Below the pieces are notes generated by a model. It ran no database searches and was not told where the DNA came from. It saw nothing but the letters and a program-made list of their open reading frames with translations. The translations under genes and the position numbers were made by a program. From Azolla caroliniana (lineage: Eukaryota > Polypodiophyta): a stretch of 64,000 nt of DNA. The stretch lies in contig JBHGNT010000012.1 in the NCBI GenBank assembly GCA_043228905.1, positions 806,001 to 870,000 on the forward strand, in the 5' to 3' direction. Shown here one piece after another: positions 48,650 to 59,585 of this stretch (position 1 is the stretch's first letter; each line of letters opens with the position of its first letter).

Positions 48650-49520
48650 CATATTTGGAGAGGTTATACCTTTATATGGGATAAGTTGCAATATTTACCA
48701 TCATTGTATGAGCCAAATCTTGATTTAGATGGGGGATCTCAAAAGCTTGATTGGATGTTTGTTGGAAATAAGACATCAACTATGATTTCAACTAATGATG
48801 TTTATCACATATTGATTGACAAACACAAGTGGATGGAAGAAAGGGTTTTAAAGATATGGGGTTTTCATAAGCCCATTACTTGGTGGTTTCATGTGATTAA
48901 GGCAAGTTGGTGTTCTCAATTGATGCTACGAGCTAACAATCGACAACGGTTCGGTTCGGTTCGAGGGGGTCCAAACCAAACCGGTTTGGAACCGAACCAT
49001 TTAAAAATTTTGAAACCTGAACCAAACCAAACCGTGAAACCGAACTGTTTAAATTTTTTCAAACCATTAAACCGTAAAAACTGCAGTTTCGGTTTTCAAC
49101 ATATGTCAAATTTTTAATTTTTTAAAATTTATAATATTTCATTTTTTAGAATTTTTAAGATGTTCCTAAAATGTGAGAATAAGGTGTAAAATGAAAAGAT
49201 TGTTTAAAAACAAATTTTAAAAAAAATTATTAAATTTTTTTTAATAAAAATTAAAAACCGTTAAACTGTTTAAACCACGGTTTTTGACTATTGAAACCAA
49301 ACCAAACTGTTTTAATAAATCTAAACTTGAACCGAACCATTGCCGATTGTTACTACGAGCTAAGGTATTCATTTGGAGAGTTATGGTTGGAGTGTTGTCA
49401 TTGGGGGCTGCATTAATCAAAGGAAACATTGCTAATGGAATGCGTTTCTTTCTTTTTGTGGAATTGGAATATAGTAGGCATCAATTTCTTTCATGCATGA
49501 TGGCTACGATGGTTTGGTGA
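48650..49520 (+). pseudogene. LINE ORF2 C-terminal relic split by a MITE
   Basis: Left part: YLPSLYEPNLDLDGGSQKLD, TWWFHVIKASWCSQLMLRA. Right part, after the insertion: KVFIWRVMVGVLSLGAALIK, GNIANGM. The two join without loss when the MITE and one target copy are removed. The right part has the look of a zf-RVT segment. No terminal structures remain. Confidence 0.7.
48934..49352. mobile_element. hAT-like MITE built of AACCGAACC motifs
   Basis: 419 bp with inverted ends TAACAATCGACAACGGTTCG (left) and the complement of CCATTGCCGATTGTTA (right), 2 mismatches in about 24. The 8 bp target duplication CTACGAGC lies at 48926-48933 and 49353-49360. The interior is dominated by AACCGAACC/GGTTCGGTT and AAACCGTT words. 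TSD length and the TA start fit hAT; a 9 bp reading (CTACGAGCT, Mutator-like) is possible if the end bases are assigned to the flank. Confidence 0.8.
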
Positions 49521-49980
49521 TGTATCGATTTAGTGTAGATGTCTCTAACTGGAGTAAGACTATCTTCCTTTATTTGGGTTTTTGCATGTATGACGAGCAA
49601 TGAAATGTTGCCTCATTTCTAAATTATATTTTGAGTTCTCGAGGTATTGGGGGCTATGGTTCATTTGGAATATGTGGAATGCCTTAACGTTTGATTTGTA
49701 ACTTGGGGTGAGAAACTATGTTGTAAAGTTAAATGAATTTCTTTTGTGGCAATTGACAGTGCTAAAGAAGTAATGAAATCTCATCAACAAGGAGAAAGAA
49801 CGATGCAAAGTCACATATAATCATATTTGCAATTTTAATTAGTGTGTAGGGTAGCATCGGGTTTTTAGTCGTAGTAGTATTTAGATCCCTATCAGGGTTC
49901 TATACTTAGTTGTAAGTTAGTCATGGTGCTATTTTTTTCTTTCATAATGAAAGCAATTCTTTATAAAAAAAATGTGAGGC
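49521..49980. other. non-coding DNA between LINE relic and SINEs
   Basis: No supported coding region or repeat. Confidence 0.4.
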
Positions 49981-49981
49981 T

Positions 49982-50283
49982 AGATGGATGTAGCTCAGTT
50001 GGTAAAGTTGCCCAATGGAGACTAGGACATAATGGGTTCAACCCCAACATTCCATAGGGCCATCTAGTAAATCAAGAAGAAAAAGAAAGAAAGATATATT
50101 AACGTATTCTAAGGCCAAAATTTGGCCCATGAGACAATTGGTACTACAATAAAATAGGGTGTCTACCCAAGACATATCTATGGAGTAATGGAGATGTCAG
50201 AAAATTGGGTTTTGAAAACCCAAGACATAATGCTAGCAGTGTAACAACTTACCATTAGGGTAATAAAAAGAGAGAGACAATAA
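49982..50283 (+). mobile_element. tRNA-derived SINE, copy 1 (composite)
   Basis: The head has a perfect A box TAGCTCAGTTGG and B box GGTTCAACCCC. The body shares CCCAAGACATA and GTAACAACTTACCA with copy 2 at 59224. Between head and body (about 50068-50168) lies a segment also found in reverse at 31381-31490. It ends in an AAAAAGAGAGAG tail. Confidence 0.75.
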
Positions 50284-50284
50284 G

Positions 50285-50370
50285 TCAGATAGATGTAGCT
50301 AAATTGGTATAGTAATTCATTGGAGATCGAGGGGTCATGGGTTCAACCCCTAGTGATCAAAGAAATAATC
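50285..50370 (+). mobile_element. tRNA-derived SINE head, copy 3 (truncated)
   Basis: GATGTAGCTAAATTGGTATAG resembles the A-box region with changes, and GGGTTCAACCCC carries the B box. The SINE body is missing; the sequence passes directly into the duplicated promoter of the next gene. Confidence 0.6.
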
Positions 50371-50602
50371 GTGTAGAAATTTTAGGTATTTGAAGAAAAT
50401 ACCCCTCCTCTCCATCTCCATCTGTTTGTGTGTGTGTATGTCTCTCTCATCCTTGAGGTTTTAGGCGTTTGCAGGAAATACCCCTCCCAACACAGTTCTT
50501 AGGTCAAAAACCAAACCCAAACCCGCAGAGCGTATGTCTCTCCTTCCGAGGCTCCCCATGGAACCTTCGAAGCTCCACGACTTCAACGACCTCGACACTA
50601 CT
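50371..50602 (+). pseudogene. truncated 5' duplicate of the METTL13-type gene
   Basis: Matches 50740-51055: the AAATACCCCTC repeats, CTTAGGTCAAAAACCAAAC, and a start codon followed by MEPSKLHDFNDLD (real gene: MEPSKPRDFNDLD). It ends at about the 14th codon, where CTACTGG of the gene passes into SINE sequence (GAGATCAAGAGGTCATGGGT). It is thus promoter, 5' UTR and the first codons only. Confidence 0.8.
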
Positions 50603-50665
50603 GGAGATCAAGAGGTCATGGGTTCAACCCCGACGTGCCACATGGAAAGGAAATAAATACATGGT
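50598..50665 (+). mobile_element. tRNA-derived SINE fragment, copy 4
   Basis: GGAGATCAAGAGGTCATGGGTTCAACCCC carries the B box, like copy 3, but has no A box. It sits on the breakpoint of the truncated gene duplicate. Confidence 0.6.
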
Positions 50666-50739
50666 ATACAAAGAGAGAAAGGCATACATAATTCTTCATG
50701 TAAAGACTGTGCCTAGCGATGAAAGAAAAAATTGTGTGG

Positions 50740-50765
50740 GAATTTTAGGTATTTGCAAGAAATAC

Positions 50766-50816
<51 letters not shown>

Positions 50817-51008
50817 TATCTCTCGGCCATAACAATTCTCAAGAGGTTTTAGGTATTTGCAGGAAATACCCCTCCATCTCCATCTCCATCTCCATCTGTC
50901 TGTCTGTCTGTCTCATCCCTGAGGGTTTTAGGCGTCTGCAGGAAATACCCCTCCCAACGCACAGTCCTTAGGTCAAAAACCAAACACACACAGAGCGTCT
51001 GTCTCTCC
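50740..51008 (+). promoter_or_regulatory. promoter/5' UTR region of the METTL13-type gene with repeats
   Basis: Three copies of a GTTTTAGG(T/C)(A/G)T-TGCA-GAAATACCC(C/T) word (near 50743, 50845 and 50925), a (TC)20 run at 50769-50809, (CATCTC)n and (TCTG)n runs. The same word occurs twice in the upstream duplicate. Confidence 0.65.
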
Positions 51009-54000
51009 ATGGAACCTTCGAAGCCCCGCGATTTCAACGACCTCGACTACTGGCAGACCTTCTTCAAAGCCAGAAAAGGCAACGCCTTCGAATGGTATGG
51101 AGACTTCTCGGACTTCGCATCCCTTCTCTCACGCGAGTGTGGATTAGACGTATCGGCCTCTCCTCCTCCTTCTTCTTCTTCGATATCTGGAAATCGTTCT
51201 TTGAGCATTCTAATTCCTGGATGTGGGAACTCGGAACTTTCTTCGAGCCTTTATGATGCTGGTCTCGAGAACATTGTTAACATAGACTTCTCCAAGGATG
51301 TCATTGTGGAGATGATGAAGAAACACCTTCGCCGTCGGCCTCACATGAAGTGGAGAGTTATGGATATGACTGCGATGCAGGTAAGCAAAATCGTGGTGAT
51401 CGAAAATTTCTTTTCTTTCCCCTGCTTTTGACGCATAATGCATTTATTGAAAGAGGTTGTTTATTAGTTTGCATGAAAATCAGTTTTTTTTGCTCTGCAT
51501 ATCACAAATTTACGTAAATAATTAGTTATGTTGTCACGTGCAAAACTTGTATAAGGAACAAATTTTCTCTTTTCTGCACATTATAATTTATGAGTATGCA
51601 TTTAAGTAACACATTTTCTTTTGAAGCTTATAAATCTGCATAATAATCAGGGTTTGTCGTTCGCAACAATATATGTACATAAGAGTCAGTTCGTCTTCTT
51701 CATTTGTGCATATTATGATTTTGCATGAACATCAGTGGGCATAAGAATCAGATGTTCTGTTTCCCTAACTGAAGATGCAGACAATCTAAGGGTTATCAGA
51801 ACGGAAAGTGTTCATAAGTTTTTCTTTCTCTCTTATTGCATACAATGAATTCCTCTCTTATTGCATATAATCAATTTGCACATTATGAATTTGCATAAGA
51901 ATCACACAGACTTTCACACAATGAAAGTGCATAAGAACCAGGCAAAATGATCTTGGAGTGAAGATAAATGAAATAGACATAAAATGGGCTTAATAATGGA
52001 ACTTTGACAAGTAGGATAATAGGAGTTGTGTGAGGCTAGTTAAAGACACATGCTGCACTCAATTGTATGTAGTTTCCAGATGCCTCCTTCGACATTGTTA
52101 TTGATAAAGGTGGCTTAGATGCCCTTCTTGGAGACCCAGGTCAAGAGCAAATCCAAGCTACACGGTTTCTGTCAGAGGTAGAAACAACAATATCTCTATT
52201 GTCTCTTTGCAATGACCCTAAATATTTGCGCACGAGTTTCTCATCATATTCACACATGCAGGTTCAACGGATACTTGTTCAAAAAGGCAAATATATTTGC
52301 ATAACTTTGGCACAATCTCACGTGATTGGTATTTCTAATCAAAAGCCTCATTTCTTCTATAGCTCTCCGATTAATTTATTGCTCTTATTTTTTGGACTGA
52401 TATCTGGTAGAGCTGCTGCTTACAATCTTAAGGCATGGATGGTCTGTGAATATCCATCGGGTTCCACAATCATCCACAACGCCTGGATTCAAACTAAAAC
52501 CATTTTTAGTTGTGGCTACGCGAGATACATCTACTTCTTACTCTTTGGTCTCAATGTCATTTGATCCAGCGAAAGACTTTGCTGATTATGAGGAACAGGT
52601 GAAAAATATGAATACTAGTTGTGTTGAAGCTTGTTATTTAAGAGTGATAAATTATAAGCGGAAGCATATAAACATTCTTTTGATTATGACAATCAATGAA
52701 AGAAGAATCTAGTGTAAGCTCCAGCCTTCAATGATTATATAAGAGTTTTACCACGCTAGTTTGAAACCAATGCCCCGTGTTGTTTATTGTCAGTATGCCA
52801 ATTAATTAGGCATTTAGTATAAGCTCCTGGCTGCAATGATTGTATAAGCGTTTTACCACCAGCTTAGTTTGAAATAAATATCTCATGTTTATTGTCAGTC
52901 TACCTACTGTGCATGCAAAATATGGGATTGATTTAAAAGGGAGGTCTGGCTGAGGGTCTAAAGGGTTCAATCTAGCAGATTTGAGATTCTTAAAATTATC
53001 TGACTATATTTTGAAATAAACTCTTTAGTTTACCGATGATCATTCAATTATGATTGAATATTTTATTGTAGCTTTTTTGGGCGTCTTTTTTTTGCCTTAA
53101 ATTTCTTTTAGAGTACATGCGAGATACTAGAAATATATATCTTTGTCATTCTGAAACATAAAGCAAATGGAATCATGAATGGATGATTCTTATTCGCAAA
53201 AAAATAATCGATTTATATTATTGTCGTTTACTTAAGCATACACATGCTTGAATTTCAGATGCCTTCTCTCCAAACGGTAGTGCAGAAGGAGAATTTGATT
53301 CGAAAACTAATCATAGATGCAAATGCAGACGAGGCTGCATTGACAACTTCATTTGATGCTGTTGTTCCTGGCCGTAGGGTGATTAAAATATTAATAGGAA
53401 AGAATGCATCAAGTTCAAGCTACTCAGCAGTGGTTCTAGATGCACCAGAAGATTACAAAAATTTCCAATATAAATGTGCTGTATTTTTGGTACCGAAGGT
53501 AAATGCTTTTGGATATCCTTGATTAATTTTGCATGGTAACTGTGGGGTTTTGTGTTTATTGATGTTGTTCATATGCAGGGAAGGAGACATGAATGGCTTT
53601 TTTCTTCTACAGAAGGACAATGGCAAGTTGTAGAAAGTGCCAAAACCAATCGGCTCATCATGGTGAGGTGCATTCAATTCAAGTACATATGTCATATATC
53701 TGAAAGTCTTTTTTCTGAGCAAAATCTCTTCGTATTTTTGCAGGTTTTTCTCGATACTGATTTCTTTTCTGGAAGTATGGAAATAATTCAGGTAATGACT
53801 AGAATTTGACTGTACCAGTTTTAGTTTTAGATTCTTTGAAATAAGTACTTTAAAAATTTAAAAGTTACCAACGTCACCGGAAATTTATGTATGAACATAT
53901 AATATGAGATTACAATCAGCAGTATTTTTGTGCATCATGAATAATTTCTATGACATTCTTATTGTCATTGGACAGACGTCTGACTGATACTAAAGCATGC

Positions 54001-57000
54001 ATACTGTACTGTTGTCCATTGAACTTCTGGATTCTGTGTAAACTTCCGTTTTGAAATGTAATATGGTTTTATAAAAGATTATGTGCTTTGAAGTGATCTG
54101 CTATGGTTTATTGTTAAACAAATACCAGTTTTTTATTCCTAAATCTTTCCCTTGGGCATTTCCCTAGAATGATCTTTCACCATTGGTACAAGACCTACTA
54201 CCGGTTGATTGCAAGGCTGGTGTAAGTGTACCGTGAGTATATATAACATTTACATCAATTACGTTTTTTTCCCTTTTCTCAGTTGGATATATTATTCCAT
54301 TTTCTTGTTTTCGTTGGCTGTTATATTAGGTACTTGATGTGCAGTGATGGAGTTCTGAAGAGAGCCATTTTAGAGGAGGTAAAATATGTGTACTCTTATG
54401 AGTTTCAGAATATGCTTTGGTATAATATCCTCTGATTGCAGAGGTGTTGATGCAGGTAGAGTCTTCTTTGACAGGTCCAATCCTCGTTGAAAATATTTCT
54501 CTAGCTGATGAGGACACAGAAGGCCAATGTAAATATTACCGTCGACTTGCTTTCCGTCGGAACCCAAATATGATACAGTCAGAGGCTTTGCTTATAAAAG
54601 TCCCATCCAAAACCCACCAGACAATCAAAGCTGGTAGCAATAAAAAAAAGTCAATAAAAAATACAAGTAACGACACAGATGAACTGTCAGGTTAGATTTT
54701 ATTGAAGCTCAGAGCCAGTAACCTTAATTTATGGTGTTTTGGTTATTGGTTTCTAGGAGTGATACCTTATTACTATTGAGGGGAAGAAAACATCTTTATT
54801 GTCTTGTGTAGCATAGCTTTCTGACTTTGGAGTGCTTGGTGATTGACTGTATGTTATATATATACAGGTGAAGATTTCCTAATAGACCATAGCTTTTTGG
54901 CAAGCCCCTACCATGCTGTAATGATAGCTGGACTATCATTGATTGCATCAAATCTGGAGAGCCAGATTTTAGAACATCAACCGGTATTTAAAGATGCATA
55001 TCCAAGCTGTCCACTGTCTTAAATACAATTTTTTTGGTTCTCAACTTGTGAAAAATGTTTGATTTTTAAGGTTATTGTCTTATTTTTGTAATCAATAATG
55101 TTAATTGCTTTAGTTTCTGGAATTTATTGAAATGATAATAATATACTATTCCTGTTTCATTAAGCTATATATTCTTGATGTGCTTATGTGTGCATTGAGT
55201 CCTTGTGGTCATTCGAAGCAAAATTGGGCAGTTACAGTGTATAGATGATATTTAAACTATTACTCACTCTATCACTGTCTTAATAATTTGATTCTTATTC
55301 ATTTAGATATTTGCCCTCATTTCAGTTTTCTATGCATATGATTATACATGCATTGAGATATATATCCTTGTATTTCTTGACTTGTGGATGTTTCTCTAGC
55401 TGGTTTGGTCTTTGGATGTTCTTGACTTTTATTCATTTCTGTCAGCAGTGTGCTTATTTTCTCGTCTTGACTAATATCAATATTCTATAGGTACGGGCGG
55501 TAATTATTGGACTTGGGGCAGGGCTTCTTCCCATGTTCTTACACAAACACATGCCTTTCCAGAAGATTGAGGTAAGTTGTCTTTGCATGGCTATGATTAC
55601 TTGCCTTTATGAGATTCAAAAGCTCACTGTTTTTCAAGGTACAAGTAGGTCATGGAGCTAGATCCAGTGGTTGGTGGGCTGGCAAAACGTCATTTTGGCT
55701 TTATTGAAGATGAACGCATGAAAGTGAGTTCGCTAATCGTTTTCTTGTTTCTACTTTTGTCTTAAGGATAAATCATACATATTGTGGACTACCATTTTGT
55801 GTGCTTAAAATATTGTTTTAGAAGCGAATTCAGTAATTCTTGCTGAACTATGAATAGATATGACCTTGTTTGCTGTTAGAATTTGCTATATTTAAATCTG
55901 ATACTTTGAAAATATAGCCTCAATATGCTCAATTAAAGGAAAGTTAGGCTTGCTGTAATGCAGCATGCAGTGACATTCTTGATTTGATACTCAATGGGGT
56001 TTTCTTAGTGTTATGATAGCTTAATTGAACTCAAGGCCACTATAGGCAGTTACTTCTTGCTTTTATTTAGCTTGACATTAATGTTTGATGATCTTTTTCT
56101 ACTGCAGCTTTATATAGGCGATGGGCTGACAGTTGTAAATAGAAGCTCCCAAAAAAGTAATGGCATTTCCCAGCCCCTCACTAATGATCAAATAGAGGAC
56201 ATGGACACTCCAATTCATGTGATCATTATTGACGCGGATTCGGATGATCAAAGGTAACTGTTGAAACACATCAATTGCACAAGTATGCTGATTTTTGTGG
56301 ACATATATTTCAACCTGATGGTTGAAATTATTTATTCTTAGCTCTGGTATGAGTTGTCCTCCTGCTGCATTTTTGGAGGAGTCCTTTCTATATGCTGCAA
56401 GGGACAGGCTTGATGAAGGTGGAATGCTGGTGGTTAACATTGTTGCTAGAGCAAAAGCTCCCCATATTACTGTGCCACAAAAACTATTGAAGGTTCTCTC
56501 TCTCTCTCCCCCCCTCTACATGACAAGGCCCCATCTCATATATTGCAATCTGTATCCCATGGATGTTAAAAATACATCTATCTCTCTAACTACATGTTAA
56601 CGTGAACTACTGAGACCATTATGTCATTACTTTTGACTGATAATAGCTCCCACCTCTTACTGTAAACACTGAATGAGCATGAACAAAATGAAAGTATACT
56701 AATATTTGATATAAATGCATCAGTAAGTCATGTCTGGCAGGGAATGCCATCCCACTATGCATGAATCATGATAATCTTTTTAGGACGTCACAAATATGCT
56801 TTAACCAGTTGGCTCATTTACATTCATCACATGTAGAAACTAGATGTAATGCTTATCTTTTTGCTACTGATGATGAAATCAGAGTGGTGTATCCTTTAAT
56901 TGGGAATCCTCGTTGTTCCTCTACTTCTTGCTACTTTTGATTCATTTTTTTTAACAGGAATTTGGTTGTTTCTCATTGTCTATTTTTTTCATTCAATTTC

Positions 57001-57500
57001 TTTGGGATCTTCTGTCGTTTAGTATGTTTTCCAAAGATAGTTCTTCTTATCCTTTTCCAATCCCTTCTGAAATAAACAAAAAACAAGTTTGTAATGTTTA
57101 AGAAGCAAACTAGCTGTTGAGCAGCACAATGTGCAAGACCAGTAAAGGTGATTTCTGCCTTATGTTCTCTTTGAGTTGGACTAGGTTGCTAGAAAGCCTC
57201 GTGTATTGAGATATTTTTGTATAAAAATTTGTTGGTATTATCATGAATGTAAAATTTGTTAAATCATCTTGGATTTTGTTGAAGGTATTTGCCGAAGTTT
57301 ACTCTCTGGAGGTTGAAGATGATGTGAATCGAGTTCTTTTTGCCTTACCTCACTCAAGTGGCATTGATGATAAAGATGATATCTTAAGACTGGCATCAAA
57401 ATTAAAGGAGCTAGCCATGAGTTTTGCACCATGGGATAATGGTCCAAATATTCATGAGCTTGCAGAAAGATTGAAGCGATGTTCGATCCCCATGTTATAA
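51009..57500 (+). CDS. METTL13-like dual-domain methyltransferase (eEF1A-methylating type)
   Basis: Two-domain S-adenosylmethionine methyltransferase. The human relative (METTL13/EEF1AKNMT) methylates the N-terminus and a lysine of elongation factor eEF1A; the same role here is inference. Sixteen exons: 51009-51380, 52073-52177, 52262-52328, 52411-52598, 53259-53498, 53579-53662, 53744-53791, 54168-54232, 54330-54378, 54456-54690, 54868-54983, 55491-55571, 55649-55723, 56108-56253, 56342-56492 and 57285-57500. They total 745 codons with phases consistent throughout. N-terminal domain: DYWQTFFKAR and FEWYGDF, SAM motif PGCGNSELS (70-78), FPDASFDIVIDKGGLDALL (125-143). C-terminal domain, spermidine-synthase-like: ASPYHAVMIAGLSLI, VIIGLGAGLLPMF (from 527), VMELDPVVGGLAKRHFGF, LYIGDGL. 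The exon-4 acceptor is the least certain site. No lesions seen. Confidence 0.94.
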
Positions 57501-57580
57501 ACTATTCTTTATTTACAGGTTTGGCTTCTAGTCTTTCCGAAGAAAATCTAAGATGGCTTTGTAGATGGACTAAATAGTGA

Positions 57581-57800
57581 AATGGTTTGCAATGCAGAGG
57601 CAGTGACTCATTACAGGGTCGCAAATTAGGGATATCAGGACCCTGGTGGAGAACCATAAAGGATTTATATGCACGTGTACATCAATTGCAGAACATTGCT
57701 TTTGATTTGCAATGCAGAGGTTCACAAATTAGGCATTTAGGAAGCCTGTGAAGAACCATACAGAATATATATGTGAAGGCCATAGCTTTTGAGGCAATAG
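57581..57800 (+). repeat. imperfect tandem duplication in the METTL13-type 3' UTR
   Basis: TTTGCAATGCAGAGG, CAAATTAGG-AT, GAACCATA occurs at about 57584-57660 and again at 57707-57765. Downstream sequence to about 58400 is non-coding. Confidence 0.6.
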
Positions 57801-59223
57801 TAATTCAATAGGCATAGATGGAGCGTGGTGGAGAAGAACTACAATTGGCGAGAGGTAGCTTTTGATTTGTAAAAAGATAGGATTTTGGAAGAATGCTTGA
57901 TCGTGTACCAGCTATGATTTTCCCTCAACTGATCTATCGTAGCTCCGGCTATGGCAATTTATAGTTGCCTATCTTTTTCTTTGTTGAGTAATTTTCAATT
58001 TGGAATCCACTTGGATTTTGGAATTCATACAAATGGCATTTTCTACAACATTATGCAAATTTATAAAAATGTGTTATGTTTGTACATTTGTTATGTTATA
58101 GAGATGGGCGGTCAAGGTAAACTTTGTCGTTCCAATAAGACTGACGTGTTTCACAAATACATGTCCCATGAAATTGTAGGTTGCAAGTCAAACCTTAAAC
58201 TTGTGAATCATCACTACCTATTATCTTGAAATGAGATTAAGAATTTATTAAAAAGAAGAGTAAACCATTAGAAAGAGAATGGAAACTAATTAGTGTGAAG
58301 GACAATGAAAAAAGAGGAGGAACTAAAGAATTGGTAATAAAATTCAAGATGTTAATGTTTTCAAGATATAGATGATATGTATTTCATCCATAACTCTCAC
58401 TCAACTTCAGACGAACCTTGTGAATGCATCCAGTGTTGCAGAACTAGGATGATGTATAACACGAGCCACATAACATCCAAGAATATGATTTGACATGTTA
58501 ACTAAGTTTTTTACACCTCCACATCCAAGTTCAAATCCCACCATATGTATATGCATTACTGTAGTAGAAGCCAATGTAGAATGGAGGGATAAATGCATGA
58601 CCTTGTTGCATCAATGAAACACCTAAAAACAACAAACATAGTTGTAGGCCTTAGTGGCAACATATAGCCTTCATCTTGCCATATAAACTCACACTATTAA
58701 TCTTGTACACTGATTCCAAAGCAAACCCAAAAGACTATGTCAAACTAGAATTCTAATGCATAATTGGAAAAACATACATAACTGCATGGAAATGATTAAA
58801 ATATCGCCTCATCAAAGTTCAACATCAATGCATTTTTTCACTAACCATGGTGTCTCTTCCGATTCAACAATTGAAAGGTTTATCTCAACAAAGAAAAGAA
58901 TGAAATCCTACATCCTATTTACTCCAAATATTTCTATTGGAACATAAACATTCTGATATTATTTTTGGGCCACCCCTAAAGAACAAGGCCACAAGACGAC
59001 ATAGACATGGCTTCCCATGTCTCTCACTATCCAGAAGACTTGTGGCCATTTTTTAAAGCCACCACTAAGTTACATTATACATAACACATTTTCTCCAGCA
59101 ATGTATCAAGCCTCCTTCTATAGGATCAGGCTCCAATCCTCCATGGTGATGTCCTCCGAAACTAAGACGTAATGCAAAACATTAGAAGGGTGTATAGAGA
59201 GAGAGAAGAGAGAGAAAGAGAGA

Positions 59224-59425
59224 GCTCAAATGGATGTAGTTCAGTTGGTAAGGTTGCCCAATGGAGACCAAGGGTGGTCATGGGTTCAACCCCCTACATT
59301 CCACAATGGCATCTAGTGAATTAAGCGATATGTATGGAGTATATAATAGAGAGGTGAGTAAAATTGGGTTTCTAACCCAAGACATATGTAACAACTTACC
59401 AATAGAGTAAGCTAATTACGATAAA
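59224..59425 (+). mobile_element. tRNA-derived SINE, copy 2
   Basis: ATGGATGTAGTTCAGTTGGTAAGG (A box with one change) and GGGTTCAACCCCC (B box), then a body with CCCAAGACATATGTAACAAC and an A-rich end. It is about 160 bp upstream of the PPR start and aligns with copy 1 at 49982 except for the extra segment there. Confidence 0.75.
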
Positions 59426-59524
59426 AAAAAGATAGAGAGAGTCTTGAGAGAGCACCTGCCTGGGCAAAGCTCTCTTTGTGGAGGAGCAAAAGAGACATAA
59501 TGCTATCAATGTAGACCCATGGCC

Positions 59525-59526
<2 letters not shown>

Positions 59527-59570
<44 letters not shown>
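59527..59570 (+). repeat. (AG)22 run just upstream of the PPR start codon
   Basis: 44 bp of uninterrupted AG ending 15 bp before ATG 59586, so it is in the 5' UTR or proximal promoter. Confidence 0.95.
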
Positions 59571-59572
<2 letters not shown>

Positions 59573-59585
59573 TACCAAGGTCCTC

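Noticed and set aside
49990-50060. A functional tRNA gene
   Set aside because: A and B boxes are good, but the anticodon arm and acceptor stem do not pair, and the segment continues into a repeated SINE body.
50371-50602. A second methyltransferase gene
   Set aside because: Only promoter, UTR and about 14 codons are duplicated before SINE sequence.
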